From Cyathus striatus (Eukaryota > Basidiomycota > Agaricomycetes > Agaricales > Nidulariaceae): a stretch of 64,000 bases of DNA. How positions within the stretch are numbered: the stretch's first letter is position 1; each line of letters starts with the position of its first letter. The notes under the pieces are model-generated. The model was not told the DNA's origin, made no database searches, and saw only the letters and a program-made list of their open reading frames with translations. The DNA is taken from assembly GCA_025738555.1 (NCBI GenBank), contig JAOVFP010000004.1, positions 124,001-188,000 on the forward strand, read 5' to 3'. Shown here in pieces: positions 45,065 to 56,218 of the stretch. The position numbers and the translations under genes were made by a program.

Positions 45065-45702
45065 GACGATCTAGGTACTCCAAAGTGAATGTCGGTTATA
45101 AGTACTACATATACCCATACTGCCGAACACTTGCCGAACATAACGTATTATTCTTTTTAGACGCGCGGACGATTACTGTTTTATTGTGTTATTGTTCTCC
45201 TGTCGCTGGTAACTACAACAAGTATACAACAGGCTAATCTCCCATACAGGTCATATCACTTGTTCATGCTCATATAAGAAAGAGCATGCAACTTGCTCTT
45301 CATTAGTGATATTGGGCGCATTGGCGTTGGTTTTTATTCGACGGCGTACACGGCATCAGGAGGTATGTTTTTCCAAATCAATTTGTCATCTACTGACTTC
45401 TACTATCTGTCGCGTTCTCGCTATTGGATAGATATGTTCACATAGAAAGCGGGGAGGTAACATCACTTCTATTAGTTTGCAAATTTACCAATCACTTATT
45501 CATACCCATATAGGAGAGAGCATATATAGAGACAGTGTGTCGATTTCGAATGGCCTATCCTTACTTTATTAGTATTATAGTGCTTTGGTGGTAGTATCGT
45601 TTCTGTAAGTTTATCATATCAAGCTGAAGCGATTCAAAGACTTATTCCTACACAGTATTCGCTTTACAAAGTATTACTACTACTACAGTCAAGACTTTCA
45701 CA
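45065..45702. other. Intergenic region with a diverged direct repeat
   Basis: Two related blocks, TCACTTGTTCATGCTCATAT (about 45250) and TCACTTATTCATACCCATAT (about 45491), each followed by an AGAGCAT segment, indicate a short duplication. The region presumably includes the promoter of the SAP-like gene. No coding sequence was seen. Confidence 0.4.
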
Positions 45703-45912
45703 TTGTTCAACTACAATTTAAAGGACAACTATTTACACTTAATTCCTCTTTCGTGTGCTGAAAAGATAAGTATGTATAAGGTAAAGCAATTCGAGGAAAG
45801 CTTACACGGGGTATCTAATATTGTACCAGCTGACAATCCGACAGCTCCTGGACGTCTTGCCTGTACAGACGTAGAAGTGAACGGTCTATTACAGATGAAA
45901 GTAAGTATTTAA
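45703..45912 (+). CDS. Short protein-like frame, unrecognised
   Basis: The plus strand reads KISMYKVKQFEESLHGVSNI and VPADNPTAPGRLACTDVEVN before a good donor, AAAGTAAGTA, at about 45900. The sequence looks like a real exon (ordinary composition and a splice donor), but I cannot place it or find the next exon. Confidence 0.3.
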   Translation: MFNYNLKDNYLHLIPLSCAEKISMYKVKQFEESLHGVSNIVPADNPTAPGRLACTDVEVNGLLQMKVSI

Positions 45913-46369
45913 CAGCTTGCAAAATATTGGCGACTTACCTCTATCACTTTGGTTTTGCGATCCTTGCCTTTCTTTGCATTCTTTCGCTTGGGCTTTTCGC
46001 ATTGTTCTATGCGTACCAATTCTGCAGTCCTCCAACGTCCTCTCCAGCGTACCATATGTTCAACGCGTATCAATTCTGCAGCCCTCCAACGTCCCCCCAG
46101 CATACCATAACCCGATCGCCTACCTACAAGTATGGATCTACCATTGGATGAAGAAAAAGTAATGAATATGATGAACATACCTCATAGAATGCGGCCTGGA
46201 GATCATAGGCGATGAACATAGGTTCGACAACTCTTGGCATGTTCCTGCCATAACTCTTGAGGTAATTCTTCAGTATAGCTATACCATGTGTACTCACCTC
46301 AGCAACGATTGAGAGCTTGGTTGGTTCGTTACAGAATACAGGGAGATGAATAATAACTTTTGAACCCAT
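45911..46369 (-). CDS. Unrecognised hypothetical gene, partial
   Basis: From ATG 46369 the frame reads MGSKVIIHLPVFCNEPTKLS, HGIAILKNYLKSYGRNMPRV and MFIAYDLQAAFYE, then reaches a donor, GTATGTTCAT, near 46179. An acceptor near 46125 leads to an Arg/Lys-rich exon with a 50-bp internal duplication (GGTAYGCTGGRGRGGACGTT twice). A lysine-rich end (KPKRKNAKKGKDRKTK) is followed by a donor at about 45911. No family is recognised. It may be a real gene with an unlocated 3' end. Confidence 0.35.
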
Positions 46370-46429
46370 CGAAAGTTTATTTCGAACTCGAGCACACGCA
46401 TTCCCGCCTCATTCCCGCCTCCAACCATG

Positions 46430-48280
46430 CATACCACTGTCTGCTCATCTATTTCACCCAACAACAATAATGATAGCTGGATTCGGGGCGAATGGAGAGA
46501 CCACGTTGCTGCTGCTGTCTGGAGAAGGCGCCTTGGTTTCGGATTCTACTTGTACGTTCACAACTTCATTATAGGTTGCAATGGCACTCCTTGGCCAGCT
46601 ACATTTCCCTTTCAAGCATCAGCATCCACCTCTCCCCTCTCCCTCTGCTCTCGTTCCCTGTGTCACGACTACAACACTGACCTCTGGCGTCCTTCTGGCA
46701 TCGATGCCACATCACCTCCCTCCCCTCATCTCGTCCTCTCTCCCACTCATGACGATGCCATTGGCAAGAATGGCGTCGAGACCTCCCTCCCTCTCCCTCT
46801 CCACCATCACCCCCACCATCATGGATCCACCTATGTGTCCCAGCAGCTCAGCAGCATCGTCACCTACCACAACTACCGCATCGCCGTCTCCCATCTCGTC
46901 CCCACAGCCACAACCACTCGTGCCCATGCCTTCTCGCCAACAACGACGACGATGCCGCTGGAAAGAACGCCACACACACCACTACCAGTACCACCCCCAC
47001 CGCCCAACGATGACAGTAGGCCACCCAACCACCCCCCCCGCACCACAAAGACGAAGGCGCTGGATAGAATGGCTTCGACAGCACATTAACCAGCCCTCCC
47101 TCTCCTTCTTCCTCCTGCATCATGACGACAACGACGCCATGTCATCCAGGCCCCCCTCAACGTCTCCCACTCTCAGTGTCGACCTCTCTCATGTGGTCCC
47201 AGCGTCAGCGCCAAGCCATCGTCCAACGCTGTTTCTTCGTCCCCCCCTCCTCTTTCCTTCCCTCTCGACACCAGCCATCTCACTCAGCTTCCCTCCCCCT
47301 CTCCTTCCCCCCTGCATCACGACAACAACAATAATACCAGTGTATTCCCAACGTTGTCGATGCCACATCAACCATCGCCACGTCCCCTATGCATAATGTT
47401 ACGCGTGGCAACATCAGGCCCAGGACGAGTGCCCGCTCCTACACTCTCCCTTTCCCTCCTCCCCTCCCCCCTGCTCGTCCCTCTCTCTCTCCCACCCTCT
47501 CGCCGTCATCTTCCAAGTGACGAGGGCAATCTTCTACCCTTGCCCTCTCGCCCTCTCGCCCTCTCTCGCCCTCTCTCGCCCCCTCTCCCTCGTCACTTGC
47601 GAGACGAGGGTGAGCACCTTCTCCCCTCACACTTCCACCCTCTCTCGCTCCATGGCCCTTGTCTCGCTCGCTCTCCTCCCCCATGTCTCCTCCCCTCGTC
47701 TAGCAAGTGATGAGCGTAGCATCAATTCCCAACACGTCTTTCCCCTCGTCTCACAAGTGACAAGTTCACCATTTCGTCCTCTCCCTCCCCACCTTCCCCG
47801 TGTCTCCTCCCCTTGCCCAGCGATTGATGTGCTTAACATCATGCGTAAGAACATCAATCCAATGAACACCTCCAGCGCATCCTCACATCCCTCTTCTCAC
47901 ATGGGACGAGCATTGTGTCATCGTTATCATCCTTCCCTTTCCTCCTCCTCCTCCTCCTCCTCCTCCTCAACTCTTTCCCCTCGTCTGTCAGGTAGCATTG
48001 AGCCAGCAAGACTGAAAACTAGCGCTATCCTATGGTCCCCACCCCACCACCTACCTCGCATCATCTCCCCCCTCATCCCGCAAGTGATGAGGGTGATTGT
48101 TTCTCTATCTATCTCCCTTTTGCCCCCTCTCCCCCGTCTTCTCCTCTCACCTTCGGGCCTCTCTAGCTCTCACCCTCTCTCGCAAGTGACAAGGGTGAGT
48201 GTTTTCTCCCTTTGCGCTCTCTCTCTCTCCTCTGCCCTCGTCTTGAAATTGATGAGGCTATGCGCCTTCTTGTTCTCTCC
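46430..48280. repeat. Pyrimidine-rich irregular minisatellite region
   Basis: The plus strand is C/T-rich with strong asymmetry. Two families recur. The first is GACGAYGCCATTGGCAAGAAT-like segments in the left half (about 46750, 46945, 47055, 47130). The second is CTCGTCACTTGCGAGACGAG-like palindromic segments in the right half (about 47515, 47595, 47700, 47750, 47820, 48080, 48185, 48240). A (CTC)n run lies at 47940-47970. Long Ser/Pro/Thr-rich reading frames through here are by-products of composition. Confidence 0.55.
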
Positions 48281-48284
48281 CGTA

Positions 48285-48466
48285 CGATATTCTACATATG
48301 TCTTATTGTTATATTCTCAATAATGCTCATGGATTTCATACGCGCCTGATTCATAACTTTTTTCTAAATATGAATATGGATCTGTCAAATGACATATTTA
48401 TGTAACTATTCTAATTGTTAACTACATCAGGTTGTACCATATTTACCCTGATCAGATTTGGCCAGG
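48285..48466 (-). mobile_element. MITE copy 3, truncated and inverted
   Basis: The reverse complement of the copy at 11428: shared blocks are ATATGTCTTATTGTTATATT, CTCATGGATTTCATACG, AACTATTCTAATTGTTAACT and ATCAGGTTGTACCATATTTA. It breaks off at ATTTGG near 48466, without the expected CCTGTCTGAGGTG end. Another rearrangement therefore truncated it. Confidence 0.65.
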
Positions 48467-48655
48467 GGAATTTAAGTGACTAAGCTAATGTTATTACTAA
48501 GTATAAGCATAAGCATTTGGAAATTATGTGTGTGTCTCGCTATGCCACGATTCTTATTACAAAGTAGGTGTGTGTGCCTTGCTGCACCACATTGCTGTGT
48601 GCTGCCCTTTCTTTCACTCCCCCCACTTCCCCCCTTTTATTTCTTGCCCAACTAT
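48467..48655. other. Spacer, no gene seen
   Basis: Contains GTGTGTGTC and GTGTGTGCC runs and a C-rich tract near 48618-48635. Nothing coding. It could include the left border of the second KDZ copy, but no terminus could be proved. Confidence 0.3.
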
Positions 48656-49370
48656 AATACTGTATGTGTTTAGGCACAATATTGCTTTGTGCTGACTAAA
48701 TTTTCCCATTTTTTGGTAGCCACTGCACTACTCTGTAGTGTTTTTCTTGCTTTTCTGCAAGTTTTTTGCTATTTTTTTGGGATCTTTTTACCCCTTCTGG
48801 ATCTCTCTCTGCTTTCCCCCCTTGATTTTTTACCCTTCCATTCCACTGTATGTCTCTAGACACAATATTTTTTCATGTTGACTGAATTTTCGCTTTTTTG
48901 CAGTACTTTACACTCCCCCCACTCCGGCCGAACTCCAGGTGGACCCAATATAGTCCAGATATTCCAGATGGACTCCAGCTTGTTCAGCTGGAGTCCAGGT
49001 GGAGTCCTGGTGGAATGAATATTGTCTGGATGGAGTCCTGATGGAATGGATATTGTCCTGCTGGCATCCTGTTGGAATATACAGAGTCCTGATGGAGTCT
49101 GTATTTTCCACTGAGTCCTGATATCTTAGGTGTGTTCTTAAGTAAGGGTTCAGGACTCTGGGTTCTGATGGAGTCTGTATTTTCCACTGAGTTCTGATAT
49201 CTTAGGTGTATTCTTAAGTAAGGGTTCAGGACTCCAGGTGGACTCCAGATGGACTCTGGGTAGACTTCACAAGAAATTAGGTGTATTAGCATTTGTTTTG
49301 AGTATAATAATAATATAAGGGATCAGGACTCCAGGTGAATTCCAGGTGGACTTCACAAGAAATGTAGGTG
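48656..49370. repeat. Nested tandem duplications (about 185 bp and about 88 bp) with CTCCAGGTGGA repeats
   Basis: CTGTATGTGTTTAGGCACAA (48660) recurs diverged at 48846, giving a duplication of about 185 bp. From 48920 on, short GGACTCCAGGTGGA and GAGTCCTGATGGA segments repeat. A unit of about 88 bp (GGAGTCTGTATTTTCCACTG ... AAGTAAGGGTTCAGGACTC) occurs twice, at about 49097 and 49170. Position and style resemble the subterminal arrays of the first KDZ element. Confidence 0.55.
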
Positions 49371-49460
49371 CTTTATAGGGTCTCAATTAATTCTCATACA
49401 TATTTTCCCACACATCTCAGCATTGATAGCAGCAATCTATTATCTCCCTACCACAAGGCA

Positions 49461-51065
49461 TGTAGGTGATTTTGATCATAGAAAGCCAGGGTTTGGTGAT
49501 TGTCCCAATCACCAAAGTCATGCCACAGTATGATTGCAATCATAGACAATCATTGAGGTTCTAATTGAGCATTACTATTGTATAAATGTATTAAGTGATC
49601 ATAAACAATCATTGATTTATTCTAATTGAATATTACTGTTGTATGGATGTTTAGGTGATCATAAACAATCATTGATTTTTACTATTTGAATATTAGTATA
49701 ATATGAATGTATTAGGTGATCATAAACAATCATTGGTTTTTACTATTTGAATATTAGCCCTGTATGGATGGTTAGGCAATCATACACAATCATTGATGTT
49801 TCTAATTGAATATTGGCATTGTATGGATGGTTAGGTGATCATAAACAATCATTGATTTTTCTAATAAATATTATGGTTGTATGGGTGGTTAGGCAATCAT
49901 AAACAATCATTAATTGTTTCAAGTTGAATAATACAATTGTGTGGATGTATTAGGTGATCATAAGCAATCATTAATTGGATATTGCTATTGTATAAATTTG
50001 TCATGTTTTTCTGTGCATCACAATTGTCACAATTGTCTCATGCATCACGCATTTCTCACACTCTAGACATTTCCGGTGCTTCACATATTTCCTGCCACAT
50101 CACATTTGTCATGTTCCTCTGGCGCGTCACATTTGTCACATATATTCCCGCGCGTCATGTTTGTCACATATATTCGCACGTGTTACATGTGTCACGCTTT
50201 CGCGCGCATCACGTTTTGTCACGATTTCATGCACATCACATATGTCATGTATATTTGCATGTGTCACATTTGTCATACATATTCACACACATCACATCTG
50301 TGACGCTTTTTGCAAGCGTCACGTTTTGTCACGATTTCGAACGCGTCACATTTGTCACGCACGTTCCCATGGGTTACATGTGTCTCGCTTTTTGTGCGCA
50401 TTACATCTGTCACAATTTCACACACGTCACATATGTCACGTATATTCGCACGTATTACATTTGTCATACATATTCACACGCGTCACATCTGTGACGCTTT
50501 CTGCATGCGTCACGTTTTGTCACAATTTCACACGTGTCACATTTGTGACGCTTCTCACCCACGTCACATTTTGTCACTTTGTCACACATATTCCCACGGG
50601 TTACATCTGCCACGCTTTTCTCATGCGTCATGTTTTGTCACGATTTCATGCACATCATATATGTCATGTATATTCACATGCATCACATTTGTCATACATA
50701 TTCACACATGTCGCATTTGTCACGCTTTTCGCAAGCGTCACATTTTGTCACAATTTCAAACACATCACATTTATCACACATGTTCCCATGGATGTCATTT
50801 TTTATCACATATATTCACCCATGTACATTTGTCACACTTTCATGTGCATCACATTTTGTCACAATTTCACACACATTATATTTGTCACATATATTTGCAT
50901 GTGTCACATTTGTCATATATATTCCCATGCTTCACATTTGTCACTTGTATTCAAATGCATAACTTTTTCATGCTCATTTCTGTGTATTACATTTTGTCAC
51001 AATTTCATGTGCATCACATCTGTCACACATTTCATGCATGTCATGTTTGTCAATTGTTTCCATGC
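49461..51065 (+). repeat. Foldback element 2, left inverted arm
   Basis: Outer GATCATAAACAATCATTGA units span about 49540-49985; inner GTCACA-rich repeats span about 50020-51060. Several CpG-rich motifs (CACGCGTCAC, CTGTGACGCTTT) survive in the inner part. Confidence 0.7.
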
Positions 51066-52009
51066 CTTTCATATCCTAGGAATCAAACCCAGTAACACTA
51101 TAGTTAACTCTGTCCAATTCTTAGTAATGTAATTTAGCCTTTGACATTGACAATGTATTTAAATTTGAAAACCATGTCAAGAGAAGGAAACTCAGCAATA
51201 GCAGGTGCATGAACAACTTCCTGATAGTGTCTGGTTAGATTGGACCAGAACATTCTGAAATGCCTGTTCACTGCTAATTCTAGATGGTGTCTGGCCTTAA
51301 AAGAGTGAAAAAGTAATGGTCACTGGGCAAGAAAGAGTAGAGAAGTACAGGATGCAAATACTAAAAAAACTATATATCATATATTATAGATGTGACTACA
51401 TACTAATTGTAACACAATATCACTAAGAGTGAAGATAGTCTCCTTTACTTCTATGTATTGATAAAACAAAGAAACTGTCATATAGTCATATAGAGTAAGC
51501 AAATATGTGACTGAATAATGTGTGTTGTTGAAGACATCACTATAACCAATAGCTGATACAAGAATCATGATAATGACTTAGGATTAGGTTAATACCATTG
51601 TATCACATCCCTAGTCCTGATTGGACAACATGTCATACCATCTCATTCCAAATTTCTCATACTTTGTTAATGGACCTATATACACTCTACATTTTCCATT
51701 CTAGTTTCTTATTACTGTTACACTTCCATAATTTTATAATTGTCATATCTCATGTTATGACCTTCAATTCTACAAGAACTTTTTTGTTTTTTTGTTTTAA
51801 TAATATACTGTGCACTTTTGGATACTTTGCTTCTGTAACAATTTAAACAATGGTATGGATATACAGGTAACTGCACACATGTGATTGATTTCTCTCAACT
51901 TCACCATTAAGTGTTCAGTACCACATAATTCCTCACTCTATTGTGTTTTAAGGCTCCATAATTGTGAGCAAATGTAAAAAGTATAAATAAGTGCACATAC
52001 TGTTGTTAT
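51066..52009. other. Unique core of foldback element 2, no gene
   Basis: About 940 bp of AT-rich sequence without recognisable coding regions or transposon ends. Unlike the core of element 1, no LTR or KDZ-end sequence is visible. Confidence 0.45.
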
Positions 52010-53793
52010 GACCTGTGTCTGAGAGGTCTAAATATGTGACAAATCTGAAATAAATGGAAAATATGACATCTATAAACATCTTGTAATGCACTTGAAATAT
52101 GTAACATGTGTGACAACACATCACACACCTCAAAAATGTGACAAATATAACATTTGTGAAAAGTATGACATAAGTACAATACATGCCAAATGTTATGTGT
52201 GCAAATATATGTGACAGATGTGATGCATGTGAATATAAGTGACAAATGTGACACACATGAAAAGGGTGACAAACATAACATGCATGAAATCAGAACAAAA
52301 TGTAATGCATGTGAAAAGTGTGACAGATGTGACGCACTGGAATATGTGTGACAAATGTGACGTGTGTGAAATTGTGACAAAACGTGACGCATGCGAAAAG
52401 CGTCACAGATGTAATGCACATGAATATGTATGACAAATGTGACATGCGTGAAAGCAGTGATATATGTGATGTGTGCAAATATATGTGACAAATGTGATGT
52501 GTGTGAAATCATGACAGATGTGACGCGCGCTAAAGCGTGACACATGTAACCCGTGGGAACGTGCGTGACAAACGTGACGCGTTCGAAATCGTGACAAAAC
52601 GTGACGCTTGCGAAAAGCGTGACAGATGTGATGCGCATGAATATGTATGACAAATGTGACACATGCAAATATATGTGACAAATGTGACATGTACAAATAT
52701 ATATAACAAATGTGACATGTGCGAATATATGTGACATATGTGATGTGCATGAAATCATGACAAAACATGACACACATGAAAAGCATAATAAATGTGACCT
52801 GCAGGAATATGTGTGACAAATGTGATGTGCATGAATATATGTGACATGTGTGACGTGCGTGAAATCGTGACATAACGTGACGCGCGCGAAATGCGTCACA
52901 GATGTGACACGCGGGAATATGTGTGACAAATGTGACGCATGTGAAATTGTGACAAAACGTGACGCACGCGAAAAGCGTCACAGATGTGACATGCATGAAT
53001 GCGTATGACAAACGTGACTCATGTGAATATATGTGACAAACATGAAGTGTGAGAATATATGTGACCAATGTGATGTGCTGGAGGAACATGACAAATGTGA
53101 TGCACGAGAAATATGTGAAGCATGGGAAATGTCTAGAGCGCAGGAAATGCGTGAGATGAGAGACAATTGTGACAATTGTGATGTGCAGGAAAACATAACA
53201 ATTCATACAATAGCAATATCCAATTAATGATTGCTTATGATCACCTAATACATCCACACAATTGTATTATTCAACTTGAAACAATTAATGATTGTTTATG
53301 ATTGCCTAACCACCCATACAACCATAATATTCATTAGAAAAATCAATGATTGTTTATGATCACCTAACCATCCATACAATGCTAATATTCAATTAGAAAC
53401 ATCAATGATTGTGTATGATTGCCTAACCATCCATACAGGGCTAATATTCAAATAGTAAAAACCAATGATTGTCCACGACCACCTAATACATTCATACTAA
53501 TATTCAAATAGTAAAAACCAATGATTGTTTATGATCACCTAATACATTCATATTATACTAATATTCAAATAGTAAAAATCAATGATTGTTTATGATCACC
53601 TAAACATCCATACAACAGTAATATTCAATTAGAATAAATCAATGATTGTTTATGATCACTTAATACATTTATACAATAGTAATGCTCAATTAGAACCTCA
53701 ATGATTGTCTATGATTGCAATCATACTGTGGCATGACTTTGGTGATTGGGACAATCACCAAACCCTAGCTTTCTATGATCAAAATCACCTACA
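52010..53793 (-). repeat. Foldback element 2, right inverted arm
   Basis: The reverse complement of the left arm, with TGTGACAAATGTGAC-type inner repeats (52015-53210) and ATCAATGATTGTTTATGATC outer units (53220-53705). The arms have diverged more than those of element 1, suggesting an older structure. Confidence 0.7.
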
Positions 53794-53954
53794 CTTATGC
53801 TACCACATCTCTATTACTACTTGATTGTCATGCCAACATGATGTGGCTAAGTACTTCAATTATTATTACACTTAGGGGCATTATTACTATAATCATTAAT
53901 ATTACTATTGCCTATTGTGTTTTTCACACCATATATAAAAATATTACATAGAAA

Positions 53955-56109
53955 TTATATTTCAGTACCATCATCAAGTTCTAGATCTTCACTAATAATG
54001 CTAAAATTTTGGCTGTTCTGCTGTTTTATTACATATTGAGTATGATGAAAGATCATAGAATGTATGAACCAATTAAAGTTGCTTGGAGTCATGTGTTTCA
54101 TTATAGATTCAAATCCACCAAGCCATGAGTTTAGCTGTTCACAGGCTTGTGTATTGAATGCTCGTTTGTAATATTTTTCACCATCTCTATCTTGTGCTAT
54201 GTATACAAGATTTGGTGCAGAACCATCTTGAGGTGCAGGATTACACCACTTCCTACAAAGGTAATTATCTGAGCAATGATTTGTATAGTGATACCCATCC
54301 ACTACAAAGCGGCTACCTTTAAACCAATATACCCAACTTCTATTTGCAACTGCTGTTCTAAGAACCTTACATGCCTTATCAATACATATGTAATCTGGTC
54401 TTTATTCTTCATTAGGAAAAACATCTTCCAAGAACTTAAGTATATTGGTTACTGACTCTGACTTCACAAACTTTGTCCATGCAATTACAGCACCACATGG
54501 AGCACATATTGTCTCTACACAATGATAGTGAGAGGTACTAAAATAATGTTTTTTGTTTGAAATTTCATTATCTGACTCATCATGACACTGCTGAACACGT
54601 CTTCTTGTGGTTTTATTCCAAGGTAGATTTTCAGCTGGTTTATGAAGCATTCTTTGTGTACCATTTAAGTAGTCTGAACTATATTCTAAGTTATATTTAT
54701 GCCACATTTCCTGGTGCTCATTGCAAGCTTGTGTATTATTTATCTTTTGATTTGGACAATCACGAACACAACATCTTGCTCCAAATTCCTGGTTATGAAC
54801 ATCACAAAATACACCTCCTCTATGGTTTACAAGTGTATTGGAACAATTGTCATATGCACAGTGCTTAAAATATATATTAGTATAATATTACTTATATTTA
54901 GTTGTGCATTATCTGTGGTTCCATAACAATCTCATCAATCACTACCATTTTAACTGTTGCACTCTCATGTGGTGGTGAGTCTTGAGTTTCTCTGTAAGGC
55001 TGTGTACACTCTGAGCAACTGTGACCATGTGATGCATGTATATTTCCATTTTCACCCAACTTTGCAAATGCTTCTTCTGTTAATCCAGTAATAGAAAGTC
55101 CATCAAGACCAATAAAATTAACATCAGATGCTGTAGCAACCATGCATATTCATTCATGTATAAAAGCCTGCCAGACTTGTCTGTGACTTATTTCCTTTCC
55201 ATTTCCAAAACTATTGTTCCAATATTTGGTATAGGCTGCAGCAGATGCATGAAAACTATAAATACCATTCAGAACACTTTGGGAAAATGCTCTATCTACC
55301 CATAGATTTTGTCCTACTTTCAAATATTTAGCAGAGTTTAAATGAACCTTGTAATATCCCTGTGTTTCATCATGGGCATGTTCATACTCTGCAGAATATA
55401 ATGTTTTACATATTTTACAAACACCTGATACCACATAAGCATATTCAGATATTTTTGAGCCTTTAATTAATGTTGCTGTAGGTATATCTCTAATTTTAGT
55501 ATGCACACATAATGCCCATCCTTTACAACTCAGTGTCTCACACTCTGCAGTTATAGGACATATTATATGAACAGGATCAATACTGGCATGTGATACAGGT
55601 TTCAGTTGTCCTTCAAAAACTTTTCTCTCCTTGTTGAAGGGATACAACTTCAGAAGCCTTGCCATTTTGTCTAGTTTAAGGCTCAACAAAATAGATCTAC
55701 CCTTTTCAGTTGTGTACTCAGTAATTTCATCATCTTCAAAGAGATTATCTGAGTCCTTGCCAATTTTTTCCTGGATAGCTCTAGCAAGTAACCTAATCCA
55801 TGCAGTTGCATCAACATTTTTTTCTCCCTTTAACTTTGCATTCTGCTGTCTTGCATGCAGACTTAAAAGATCAACATTATCAATTATAGAGAACAATATA
55901 AGTAATGTGGCAGAAAGTGTGATATTGGAGCCAAAATTTGAGAGAATAAATTCACTGAATACATCAAATGGGATGCTAGGAAATGGTTGTTCCTTTGCTG
56001 CAATTACTGGTTGAATAAAAATAAATAGAGCCAATATTGCACTTGGAAACCATTGAAATAGCCAGATTATTAATAGCCAGAATAAAATATGTTGAGTAAT
56101 TTCTGGCAT
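53955..56109 (-). pseudogene. KDZ transposase with CxC5/CxC6 clusters, copy 2 (gene B)
   Basis: From ATG 56109 there is a hydrophobic N-terminus (ILFWLLIIWLFQWFPSAILA, then LFIFIQPVIA). The CxC5-like cluster follows (ICPITAECETLSC, GVCKICKTLYSAEYEHAHDE, LKVGQNLWVDRAFSQSVLNG), then HSCSECTQPYRET. The CxC6-like cluster is complete here (HCAYDNCSNT, GVFCDVHN, RCCVRDCPNQ, ACNEHQEMW). The KDZ core has HCVETICAPCGAVIAWTKFV, YICIDKAC, VDGYHYTNH, CRKWCNPAPQDGSAPN and ACEQLNSWLGGFES. It aligns end to end with copy 1. Breaks are TGA at 55150-55152 (FIHE-stop) and TAA after PNEE near 54402. An intron at 54912-54864 appears to have an AT instead of a GT donor. Same role as copy 1; dead. Confidence 0.7.
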
Positions 56110-56218
56110 TAATATAACCCATATCCAGGTTATACACCACAGATATATCTTAAAAGTTGCAGCCCAACTGAAAATTTACATTGTAAACTATTACAATTTG
56201 ATTTCAATATACTTACTT

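Larger units (their letters stand above)
49461..53793. mobile_element. Foldback-type element 2 with long repeat-built inverted arms
   Basis: Both ends read TGTAGGTGATTTTGATCATA inward, then AGAAAGC and AGGGTTTGGTGATTG. Arms are about 1.6 and 1.8 kb (49461-51065, 52010-53793). The outer part has units of about 60 bp with GTGATCATAAACAATCATTG (eight left, nine right). The inner part has irregular GTCACATTTGTCATACATAT and CGTCACATCTGTGACG repeats. The centre (51066-52009) is unique and non-coding. The architecture matches element 1, with different outer sequence and the same GTCACA theme, so it is another subfamily. No target duplication is evident. It lies 160 bp from the 3' end of gene B copy 2. 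Confidence 0.65.

Noticed and set aside
46427..48323. Ser/Pro/Thr-rich plus-strand frames up to 271 residues
   Set aside because: Low-complexity pyrimidine-rich DNA gives open frames in all three phases; no domain or intron structure.
50161..53257. Long Cys/His/Thr-rich frames in foldback element 2
   Set aside because: Same cause: translation of GTCACA repeats in all phases.
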